A DNA stretch of 5,673 bases from assembly GCA_016869015.1 (NCBI GenBank), contig VGFB01000299.1, positions 1 through 5,673 on the forward strand, given 5' to 3'. Position numbers and translations under genes: made by a program. A model generated the notes under the pieces. The model saw nothing but the letters and a program-made list of their open reading frames with translations, made no database searches and was not told the DNA's origin. The stretch comes from Armatimonadota bacterium (GTDB lineage: Bacteria; Armatimonadota; Zipacnadia; Zipacnadales; VGFC01). Below, one piece after another: positions 1 through 5,673 of the stretch. Every line of letters starts with the position of its first letter. The stretch's first letter is position 1.

Positions 1-487
1 CCGCCTTGCCGACGAAAACGAGCAGCTGCGTGACCCTCGCCGGATCGAGCGCGAAGCCGGGCTTGCCCCAGGAGTAGCCGAAGCGGATGCGGACGGTCGC
101 GCTCTCCCCGGGCTTCAGCCACGCAGTCTCGCTGTTCCAGGGGTTTGTCGTCCAGTCCCCCGCGTTGTCGATGCGCAGGGAGACGCCGCTGGTCACCTGG
201 CCGAGGTTGGCGACCTTCGCCTCGACATGCCCGTACGCGGACAGGTCCCACCCCTCGCCCTCGGGCCTCAGCACGATCCCCGGGTAGTCGCTCTTCCCGG
301 GGCGACAGGTCACCACGACCCCCGACCCGTCGGCCACGCGCGCGACCGAGACCTGCTCCGGCTGATCGCTCTTCAGACGCTCCAGGCACACGTCATCTGT
401 CAGGTCGACAAGCGTCAACTGAGCTTCATCCGCCAAGGCAGACACAGCGTAGAGCAGACACAACGCCGCACCACAGGGGGCGAGCAT
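1..487 (-). CDS. Exported protein with agarase/beta-galactosidase-type N-terminal beta-sandwich domain (3' end outside window)
   Basis: The frame is open from an ATG at 487 to the window edge, giving 162 codons with no stop. A GGAGG sits 9 nt upstream of the ATG (bases 501-497), which fixes the start. Residues 1-19 look like a signal peptide (hydrophobic run AALCLLYAVSALA, likely cleaved after Ala19), although the n-region has no basic residue. Residues about 65-160 resemble the jelly-roll-like domain found ahead of the catalytic barrel in agarase, GH50-like and beta-galactosidase-like enzymes of PVC-type bacteria. The supporting pattern is WDLS (80-83), then KVANLG (91-96), LRIDN (104-108), DWTTNPWN (111-118), LKPGES (124-129) and LDPARVTQLLVFV (147-159). 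The catalytic part would lie beyond base 1, so enzyme class cannot be assigned. The protein is probably periplasmic or surface-located and acts on or binds carbohydrate; this is inferred. It is divergent from the DUF4838 gene across 145 bp. The reading frame is very likely real; the family is recalled from sequence patterns only. Confidence 0.8.
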   Translation of the reverse strand, partial: MLAPCGAALCLLYAVSALADEAQLTLVDLTDDVCLERLKSDQPEQVSVARVADGSGVVVTCRPGKSDYPGIVLRPEGEGWDLSAYGHVEAKVANLGQVTSGVSLRIDNAGDWTTNPWNSETAWLKPGESATVRIRFGYSWGKPGFALDPARVTQLLVFVGKA

Positions 488-496
488 GGCGCACAG

Positions 497-501
497 CCTC
501 C
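497..501 (-). promoter_or_regulatory. Shine-Dalgarno site of the edge gene
   Basis: The minus strand reads AGAGGGAGG over 505-497, ending 9 nt before the ATG at 487. It supports ATG 487 as the start; the same frame stays open upstream without a good start codon. Confidence 0.6.
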
Positions 502-621
502 CTCTACGCGCCCTCGCAGGAAGCAGCCGGGGGCGAGACGAACGTGCCGGGCAGTGCGCCGGGCGGCGGGGGTAGTCCTCTTCGGGCGGCCCTCAAGGTT
601 GAGTTCCAAAGACGCGACCCC

Positions 622-626
622 GGAGG
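622..626 (+). promoter_or_regulatory. Shine-Dalgarno site deciding the start of the DUF4838 gene
   Basis: GGAGG at 622-626 lies 6 nt before ATG 633 but only 3 nt before the adjacent in-frame GTG at 630. The spacing favours ATG 633, so the protein begins MNAKRER rather than with two methionines. Confidence 0.65.
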
Positions 627-632
627 TTCGTG

Positions 633-3600
633 ATGAACGCAAAGCGTGAGCGTGCGTGGTGGTCGGCTTGGGGGGCGGTGCTTGTCGGGCTGAGCGCAAG
701 CGTGGCGGCTGCGCCCCCGGCGAAGGTCGGTGTCACCCTCTCGAACGAGGGCCGACCGGAAGCGACGCTCGTGATCGCCCGCGATGCCACGCGCGCGGCG
801 CAGTTCGCCGCCCGCGAGCTGCAGTGGCACCTGCAGCAGATCACCGGCGCGGAGTTCGCGATAGCGCGGGATGATGAGCCGGTCACCGGAGCCCGCCTCC
901 TCGTCGGCGAGAGCGCGGCGACGCGCGCCCTGGGGACCGACGCCGGAAGCCTCAAGCCCCAGGAGTACCTGATCCGCTTCGCGCCGGAGACGGTCGTGGT
1001 GCTTGGACGGGACAGGGACGACCGGGGCGAGGTCCGCTACAACCCGACGCCCTCGGCGGAGGAGCTCGCAACATGGCCGGGCCTCTGGGACGAGCAGGGC
1101 ACGATGCACGCGGCCTACGAGTTCCTGGAGCGGTACTGTGACGTCCGTTGGTTCAACGCGACCGAGACCGGAACCGACTGTCCTCGACAGCCGTCCCTGA
1201 CCGTCACGGGCTCCGGCCTGCAGCGCTCGCCGTTCCTCCGTTACCGCTACGCCGCCTACCCCTCCAGCGAGAGCTACGATGCGTACACCGGCCTGTGGCC
1301 GGGGGGCAGCGAGGGGTACGGACGCTGGGAAGCCGCCGCCTATCCGGAGCTGCACCGGCGCTTCGAGGGCGGCGCCTACACGCTCGCCAAGCGCGGCTGG
1401 GTGACACTCTTCCGGCTGCGGCGTCGCGAGGGCGGGGAGATCTGCCTCGGCAACCACTCGCTGTACGGCTATTACCGGCGCTTCTGGGCGCCCGAGGCGG
1501 GCCAGGAGGCGCTCTTCGAGGCGAAGCACGCCGACTGGTTCGCCCAAGGCTACGAGGGTCAGCCGCCCCAGATGTGCTACACGAGCCGCGGGTTGGTGGA
1601 GCAGGTCGCGAAGGACGCCTGCGAGTTCTTCGAGACCGGCAAGAACTACCCGGGGGCGCAGGCCGCGGGCAGCTGCTTCTGCGTCGAGCCGATGGATAAC
1701 GACGCCTTCTGCAAGTGCGCCGCGTGTCAGGCATGGCTGACCGGGCGCGACGCCGACAGCCCCTTCTTCTCCAACGGTCGGCACAGCGACTACTTCTTCC
1801 AGTTCGTCAACGAAGTCGCCAAGCTCGTCCGGGCCAAACACCCGGACAAGTGGGTCGTCTGCCTGGCCTACATGACGCACGCCGCGCCGCCGGTGAAGGT
1901 GAAGCTCGAGCCGAACGTCCTGGTCCAGTACTGCTTCGCCTGCAACCGGCTGAACTTCGACCGGCCCTCCTACGAGCATGAGGTCGAGCTGCTGAAGCAG
2001 TGGCGGGCCACCAGCCCGTCGCGGCCGCTGTATCTGTGGCTGTACTACACCTTTCCGGTCGAGGTGGCGAACAACGGCAAGTTCCACTGCTTCCCCGGCT
2101 TCTTTGCGCGGGCCGTCGGGGAACAGTTCAAGCTGTTCCACGACCAGGACTACCGCGGCGTCTTCCACTGCGGCTACGGGCAGGACGTCGAGGCGTACCT
2201 CACCTATCGGCTGATGGACGAGCCGCTGCTGGACGTCGGGAAGCTGCTCGACGAGTACTTCGCGCGGCTCTACGGCCCGGCTGCGGAGCCACTGCGCAGC
2301 TTCTACGAGACCGTGGAAGCGACCTACGGCAGTCCCGCCAACTACCCCGAGGCCATTGCGAGCGGGCGGATCGAGGGGCACCACCACCAGACGGAGGAGG
2401 TCGCGTGGGGGTACCTGGGCACGGAGCGGCGGATGGCGGAGCTCGGCGCGCTGATGGAGCAGGCGCGCGCGGCCGCGCAGACGCCCGAGCAAAAGGCGCG
2501 GGTCGAGCTGTTCGCGCTGGGTACGTGGGACTACATGGTCGCGGGGCGGGCGCAGTCCCTGGAACACGCCAGGGCCCGGTATGGGGGACAGGGCGCGCCG
2601 CTACGCGTGCCCTTCGCCTCGGCGGGGCCGCTCGGCGGCAACCCGGCGAAGCTGGACCGCGGCGAGGCCCTCTCGCTGATCACCTGGCGGTCCCGCATCG
2701 CGGAGCCGACGCGCCGTCAGTGCGCCGCGCGGCTGCTCACCGACGGCGCGTGGCTGTACCTGCAGCTCGAGGAGCCGACCGGCCCGCAGACGCCGAGGTC
2801 TGTGGCCGACATCACCGGAGGCGACTACTGGGAGGTCCTGCTGAGCGCCCAGCGCGAGGGGCCGCTGCGCAAGCTCCTCATCGCGCCCAACGGGAAGTGG
2901 ACGGCCTCTGGGAACGACGGAGCGTGGGATAGCGGGGCCGTCGTCCGGTCAGCGGCTTCGGCCAAGGGCCCGTGGACCGCAAGCGTCGCCTTGCCGCTGG
3001 CGCAGCTCTCGGCAAACGGTCGCCTCTACGCCAACTTCGCTCGCCGCTCCGCAACCTCGGACGACCAGCCTGTCTGGTCGCCCACCTTCGGCGAGTTCGA
3101 CGAGCCTTCCGCCCTGCGTGAGCTGATCCTCGACGGCCCGGAGACGATCCCCGCGAACCTGCCCAGCGCCGAGGAGCTGCGGCGGCTGGATACCCAGGGC
3201 CTCGTCGCGCGCTGGAGGCTCGCCGAGGGGCCGGGCGTTGCGGTGAAGTCCGCAGCGCCGGGGGAGCTGACGGGGACGCTGGTCGGCAAGCCGCAGTGGG
3301 TGAAGGACGGCGACCGGCCGGTCGTGCGGCTCGAGGACTCGCGGCGGCAGTACATCGACTTCGGCAGCCCGCCCGCCCTGAACCTGACCGGCCCGCTGAC
3401 CATGCTGATGTGGGTGAGGTACGAGGCCTCGGAGGTCTGGTATCCGGCGCTGTTGGGCAAGGGCTACGAGGCCACGGGCACCTACGGCCTGCACCTGCGG
3501 CCGGGGCTGACGCCCTGGTTCGAGATCGACAGCCCGGATGGCACGCGGAACCACTACAACCCCACCGATCTGTGCCTCACGCCGGGGGAGTGGAACCACG

Positions 3601-3824
3601 TCGCCGCCACCTACGACGGCGCGACGATGCGGGTCTACCTCAACGGCCGCGAGGCCGGCCCCGGCAAGGCCGTCGCCACGACCATCCGCACCAACGAGGA
3701 GCCGCTGCGGTTCGGCTGGCTGGGCTCCTACGGCCACTTCAACGGCTCCGTCCGCGACCTCAGCCTCTACAACCGCGCCCTCCCGCCCGAGGAGGTGTTC
3801 GCGAGGTACCAGGAGGGGAGGTAG
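633..3824 (+). CDS. Exported DUF4838 glycoside-hydrolase-like protein with CBM9-like and LamG-like modules
   Basis: This 1063-residue protein (ATG start; a GTG one codon earlier is less likely) is probably secreted or periplasmic. Residues 1-26 form a signal peptide with basic n-region (K4, R5, R7) and hydrophobic core, cleaved near Ala26. Residues about 40-190 match the alpha/beta domain that precedes the barrel in GH67, GH20 and DUF4838 proteins: ARELQWHLQQITG followed by the hallmark GTMHAAYEFLERYCDVRWF (156-174). Residues about 200-590 fit the DUF4838 barrel region, with a CxCxxC cluster (C360, C362, C365) after C348/C350 and acidic residues E352, D355 and D357, then the family-typical segment around LMDEPLLDVGKLLDEYF and YGPAAEP (Y547). 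Residues about 670-832 look like a CBM9-type DOMON-like sugar-binding module. Residues about 857-1063 form a LamG/concanavalin-like fold (MLMWVRYEAS, WNHVAATYDG, LYNRALPPEEV). The substrate is unknown; a polysaccharide rich in uronate or amino sugar is inferred from the related families. It is convergent with the sulfatase-like gene, 18 bp away. The catalytic activity of the DUF4838 family is inferred. Confidence 0.93.
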   Translation: MNAKRERAWWSAWGAVLVGLSASVAAAPPAKVGVTLSNEGRPEATLVIARDATRAAQFAARELQWHLQQITGAEFAIARDDEPVTGARLLVGESAATRALGTDAGSLKPQEYLIRFAPETVVVLGRDRDDRGEVRYNPTPSAEELATWPGLWDEQGTMHAAYEFLERYCDVRWFNATETGTDCPRQPSLTVTGSGLQRSPFLRYRYAAYPSSESYDAYTGLWPGGSEGYGRWEAAAYPELHRRFEGGAYTLAKRGWVTLFRLRRREGGEICLGNHSLYGYYRRFWAPEAGQEALFEAKHADWFAQGYEGQPPQMCYTSRGLVEQVAKDACEFFETGKNYPGAQAAGSCFCVEPMDNDAFCKCAACQAWLTGRDADSPFFSNGRHSDYFFQFVNEVAKLVRAKHPDKWVVCLAYMTHAAPPVKVKLEPNVLVQYCFACNRLNFDRPSYEHEVELLKQWRATSPSRPLYLWLYYTFPVEVANNGKFHCFPGFFARAVGEQFKLFHDQDYRGVFHCGYGQDVEAYLTYRLMDEPLLDVGKLLDEYFARLYGPAAEPLRSFYETVEATYGSPANYPEAIASGRIEGHHHQTEEVAWGYLGTERRMAELGALMEQARAAAQTPEQKARVELFALGTWDYMVAGRAQSLEHARARYGGQGAPLRVPFASAGPLGGNPAKLDRGEALSLITWRSRIAEPTRRQCAARLLTDGAWLYLQLEEPTGPQTPRSVADITGGDYWEVLLSAQREGPLRKLLIAPNGKWTASGNDGAWDSGAVVRSAASAKGPWTASVALPLAQLSANGRLYANFARRSATSDDQPVWSPTFGEFDEPSALRELILDGPETIPANLPSAEELRRLDTQGLVARWRLAEGPGVAVKSAAPGELTGTLVGKPQWVKDGDRPVVRLEDSRRQYIDFGSPPALNLTGPLTMLMWVRYEASEVWYPALLGKGYEATGTYGLHLRPGLTPWFEIDSPDGTRNHYNPTDLCLTPGEWNHVAATYDGATMRVYLNGREAGPGKAVATTIRTNEEPLRFGWLGSYGHFNGSVRDLSLYNRALPPEEVFARYQEGR

Positions 3825-3878
3825 GGCTCGCACAAGCGCCCCTCACGAATGCAGCGGGCTACAGAACCTCTCCTGGTA
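3807..3878. terminator. Candidate bidirectional terminator or structured element at the convergent gene ends
   Basis: A perfect 9-bp inverted repeat, TACCAGGAG (3807-3815) and CTCCTGGTA (3870-3878), brackets both stop codons; with AGGT/ACCT (3819-3822 and 3866-3869) the stem can reach 13 pairs with a 3-nt bulge. The loop would be 43 nt and there is no T-run, so it is not a classical Rho-independent terminator. A weaker hairpin, GGGC (3824-3827) with GCCC (3838-3841), occupies the 18-bp gap itself. Both arms lie in coding sequence and encode Tyr-Gln-Glu on each strand, so coincidence is possible. Confidence 0.25.
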
Positions 3879-5198
3879 GTATCTGATCCACTCGTCGAAG
3901 GTCATGCCCAGGTATTGGAGGCCGTCCTGGCGGTTCTGCTCCATGGTCGAGCCGCGGCCCATCTCGACGCGCACGGGATCGGGGCCGCAGCCGAGCATCT
4001 CGTCCCGCCAGCGTGCGAGCTTCAGTTCGAGGGCGTCGGCGAGGTCAGGGCGCTCCTGGATGAGGTTGCGGGTCTCGTGGGGGTCCTCGGCGACGTGGAA
4101 CAGCTCGTCGTAGTCCACGTGGTACTGGCCGGGGCTCACGATCTTCATCAGCTTCCAGTCGGGTGTGCGGATCGCCCAGCGCGCGACGCGCGAGGCCTCG
4201 GTGCAGTAGATCGCGTCGTACCCCTCGTCCCGTCCCTCCGTCGCGGGCACCATGCTGCGGCCGTCGAACTGCGGCGCGGCCTCGCGGCCGACGAGGTCAC
4301 AGACCGTCGGCGCGATGTCGCAGTGCTGAAACATGCCTCTCACGCGCGTGCCTGCGCTCACGCGACCTGGCGCGCGCACGATCATCGGGATGTGCAGCAC
4401 GCAGTCGTAGATGCTGTGGTGCTCGAAGAAGACGTGGTGCTCGGTCATCGACTCCCCGTGGTCGGCAGTGATGAGGATTGCGGTGTTCTCCCAGAGCCCT
4501 AGCTCCTTCAGCCCGGCGAAGAACTCCCCCAGCCGATCGTCACACGAGCGGATCTCGGCGTCGTACTGGCCCCGGATGTAATCGAAGTTCCGCGGATTGC
4601 CCATCCGCTCGTAGAGGAACCACTTGAAGAAGGGATACACGAGCTGCTGGGTGACGCTCGCCCACTCCTCCTCGTCATGATCGTTCGGATCGGAGTCGGT
4701 GAACAGCGTCTTGTACGGGTCGGGGGGCGTGTAGGGGCTGTGCGGGTCCCACGGATGCAGGAACATGAAGAAGGGCTCATCGCCGTAGGCGCGAAGCCAC
4801 TTCAGCGCGGCTCCGGTGATCCACTCCGCCGAGCCGTTGCGGCTGGTGATATAGTGATCGTAGCCCTGCAGGAACCAGTTGTGCCCCGGCGCGAGGCTGT
4901 CGACCGCCACCGTGGTCAGCCCGTTGTGCCCGCGCAGCAAGGCCGGAAGCAGCTGGATGCCGCCGGGGAGCTGCGCATCGGGGCGGCCTTGGGAGACGAT
5001 CCCGTGGTGCACGCCGTGCACGCCGGTGAGCATGGTGGTGAAGCCGGGGTGCGTGGGGATGCTCGGCGCCCAGAAGCTCTCGAACACGGCGCCCTCGGCG
5101 GCCAGCGCGTCGAGGGAGGGGCTGGTGTCGTAGCGGTACCCGTGGCAGCCGAGATGATCGGCACGCAGCGTATCGATGGCGATCAGGATGACGTTCAT
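3843..5198 (-). CDS. Sulfatase-fold hydrolase with Thr at the nucleophile position (probable phospho- or other ester hydrolase)
   Basis: This 451-residue protein belongs to the alkaline phosphatase/sulfatase superfamily and has near-normal length for a single-domain member. The first residues, MNVILIAIDTLRADHLG, carry the N-terminal metal ligand D9. The nucleophile region reads PSIPTHPGFTTMLTG: aligned backwards from the conserved LTG, Thr49 takes the place of the Cys/Ser that becomes formylglycine, and the consensus Arg is Phe53. Other expected elements are present: LHPWDPHSPYTPP (147-159), ITADHGES with metal ligands D246 and H247, H260, IPMIVRAPG (270-278), and the C-terminal DYDELFHVAEDPHETRNL. 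Start choice: ATG 5198 has GGAG 9 nt upstream and begins exactly at the conserved first strand. The frame is open to an ATG at 5324, but those 42 residues are Arg/Pro-rich with no hydrophobic segment, so they are unlikely to be translated. No signal peptide is visible, suggesting a cytoplasmic enzyme. True sulfatase activity is doubtful; a phosphodiesterase, phosphonate ester or transferase role is possible. Confidence 0.92.
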   Translation of the reverse strand: MNVILIAIDTLRADHLGCHGYRYDTSPSLDALAAEGAVFESFWAPSIPTHPGFTTMLTGVHGVHHGIVSQGRPDAQLPGGIQLLPALLRGHNGLTTVAVDSLAPGHNWFLQGYDHYITSRNGSAEWITGAALKWLRAYGDEPFFMFLHPWDPHSPYTPPDPYKTLFTDSDPNDHDEEEWASVTQQLVYPFFKWFLYERMGNPRNFDYIRGQYDAEIRSCDDRLGEFFAGLKELGLWENTAILITADHGESMTEHHVFFEHHSIYDCVLHIPMIVRAPGRVSAGTRVRGMFQHCDIAPTVCDLVGREAAPQFDGRSMVPATEGRDEGYDAIYCTEASRVARWAIRTPDWKLMKIVSPGQYHVDYDELFHVAEDPHETRNLIQERPDLADALELKLARWRDEMLGCGPDPVRVEMGRGSTMEQNRQDGLQYLGMTFDEWIRYYQERFCSPLHS

Positions 5199-5363
5199 GG
5201 CGCGGCGCTCCGGAGCCGGGGGATTGCGAAGTGGCGGCCTACGGCACGACGGCGCGAGCGTTCGACGGGGGAGGTCGGGGGACCTGCGGTGTGGCGGGTG
5301 TAACCTCCGCCGTCTGGGGGCCATAGTAGCTCCATGGAACGTTGTCCACTCAGTGGGAGCCCG
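5199..5363. promoter_or_regulatory. Divergent intergenic control region
   Basis: This 165-bp stretch lies between the sulfatase-like gene and the divergent DUF1549 gene and must hold both promoters. No strong sigma-70-type pair is visible; CATAGT (5322-5327) is only a weak -10 candidate for the plus strand. A short palindrome, AGGTC-GGGG-GACCT (5272-5285), lies about 74 bp upstream of the sulfatase-like start codon and could be an operator or small hairpin. Several G-runs occur, but their loops are too long for a convincing quadruplex. Confidence 0.4.
5208..5211 (-). promoter_or_regulatory. Shine-Dalgarno site deciding the start of the sulfatase-like gene
   Basis: The minus strand reads GGAG over 5211-5208, 9 nt before the ATG at 5198. 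It favours this start over the in-frame ATG at 5324, which would add a basic, proline-rich, non-conserved leader. Confidence 0.55.
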
Positions 5364-5673
5364 ATGGTACGCCTACTGCTGCTGACAGGCCTGCTGGGGT
5401 CGATAGCCGGCGCTCAGGCCGTCCGGCCCTTCGAGAGCGCGCAGTGGACGGTCCCGGCCGCGGAGATCGACGCACGCGTGCTGGCGGGGCTGAAGGCGCA
5501 GGGGATCGAGCCGGCGTACCCGTGCTCGGACGAGGTCTTCCTCCGCCGGGCATCCCTCGACGTCATCGGCACGATCCCGGAGCCCGATGCCCTGCGTGAG
5601 TTCCTGGCGGACCGGAATCCGGGGAAGCGCGCGGCGTTGATCGAAGCGCTGCTGCAGCGCGACGAGTTCGTCG
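5364..5673 (+). CDS. Exported DUF1549 (PSCyt2-type) protein, N-terminal part only
   Basis: The frame is open for 103 codons to the window edge. Residues 1-19 form a clear signal peptide (MVRLLLLTGLLGSIAGAQA, cleaved after Ala19). From about residue 30 the sequence follows the start of DUF1549: EIDARVLAGLKAQGIEP, then SDEVFLRRASLDVIGTIPEP, then REFLADRNPGKRAALIEALL. In planctomycetes such proteins usually continue with a C-terminal DUF1553 domain and often carry a cytochrome c-like PSCyt1 module in front; here the DUF1549 domain follows the signal peptide directly, with no CxxCH in the visible part. The biochemical role of the family is not settled; many copies sit next to sulfatase and DUF1501 genes. 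The start at 5364 has GGGAG (5355-5359) 4 nt upstream. An in-frame ATG at 5334 would add 10 residues ahead of the hydrophobic core and is less likely. It is divergent from the sulfatase-like gene. Confidence 0.9.
   Translation, partial: MVRLLLLTGLLGSIAGAQAVRPFESAQWTVPAAEIDARVLAGLKAQGIEPAYPCSDEVFLRRASLDVIGTIPEPDALREFLADRNPGKRAALIEALLQRDEFV

Larger units (their letters stand above)
488..632. promoter_or_regulatory. Divergent intergenic control region
   Basis: This 145-bp stretch separates two genes transcribed away from each other, so it must hold both promoters. I see no convincing -35/-10 pair on either strand; the sequence is very G+C-rich. It contains a short inverted repeat, CTCAA-GG-TTGAG (592-603), 29 bp ahead of the plus-strand start codon, and a direct repeat of CGGGCGGC (560-567 and 583-590). 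Either could be an operator, but both are short enough to arise by chance. Confidence 0.4.

Noticed and set aside
560..590. A direct repeat of CGGGCGGC as a tandem operator
   Set aside because: It is an 8-bp G/C-only word in a very G+C-rich region, so chance is a sufficient explanation.
504..2567. A 687-codon open frame on the minus strand opposite the DUF4838 gene
   Set aside because: Its product is a monotonous Arg/Leu/Val/Gly/Pro-rich chain with no domain pattern, and the opposite strand carries a clear multi-domain protein. Long antisense frames are expected at this G+C content.
2949..3833. A 294-codon open frame on the minus strand under the LamG-like module
   Set aside because: It is low in recognisable motifs and antisense to a conserved domain, so it is a shadow frame.
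4677..5303. A 208-codon plus-strand frame opposite the sulfatase-like gene
   Set aside because: It is antisense to the conserved active-site half of that gene and shows no family pattern; the same applies to the plus-strand frame at 3849-4502.
5267..5320. A possible G-quadruplex from four G-runs
   Set aside because: Loops of about 5, 14 and 17 nt are too long for a convincing quadruplex, and G-runs are common in this sequence.
5199..5324. A 42-residue N-terminal extension of the sulfatase-like protein
   Set aside because: It is Arg/Pro-rich without a signal peptide, while the Shine-Dalgarno site and the conserved first strand both point to ATG 5198.

Overview
The window is high-GC bacterial DNA, roughly two thirds G+C by eye, with dense coding and strong third-position G/C in the real frames. 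It holds four protein genes, two of them cut by the window ends, and no RNA gene, insertion sequence or CRISPR array that I can see. The mix suggests a planctomycete or another PVC-type or Armatimonadota-like heterotroph: a DUF1549 (PSCyt2-type) protein, a DUF4838 glycoside-hydrolase-like protein with C-terminal sugar-binding modules, and a sulfatase-fold enzyme. The phylum is inferred from gene families only.

Layout from left to right. Bases 1-487, minus strand: the first 162 codons of an exported protein with a beta-sandwich domain like those at the N-terminus of agarase or beta-galactosidase-type enzymes; its C-terminal part lies outside the window. Bases 488-632: a divergent control region. 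Bases 633-3824, plus strand: a 1063-residue exported DUF4838 protein with a GH67/GH20-type N-terminal domain, a probable TIM barrel, a CBM9-like module and a C-terminal LamG-like module. An 18-bp convergent gap follows. Bases 3843-5198, minus strand: a 451-residue sulfatase-superfamily enzyme with no signal peptide and with threonine where true sulfatases carry cysteine or serine. Bases 5199-5363: a second divergent control region. Bases 5364-5673, plus strand: the start of an exported DUF1549 protein.

The genes alternate in strand, so no two form an operon; each pair is either divergent (shared control region) or convergent. The contents fit a glycan or uronate-rich polymer breakdown neighbourhood: two exported proteins with sugar-binding or glycosidase-like domains and one probably cytoplasmic alkaline-phosphatase-fold hydrolase acting on a phospho- or sulfo-ester. 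This link is inferred from proximity. The observation most worth following is the Thr-type active site of the sulfatase-like enzyme, which argues that its usual label 'sulfatase' is wrong or at least unproven.
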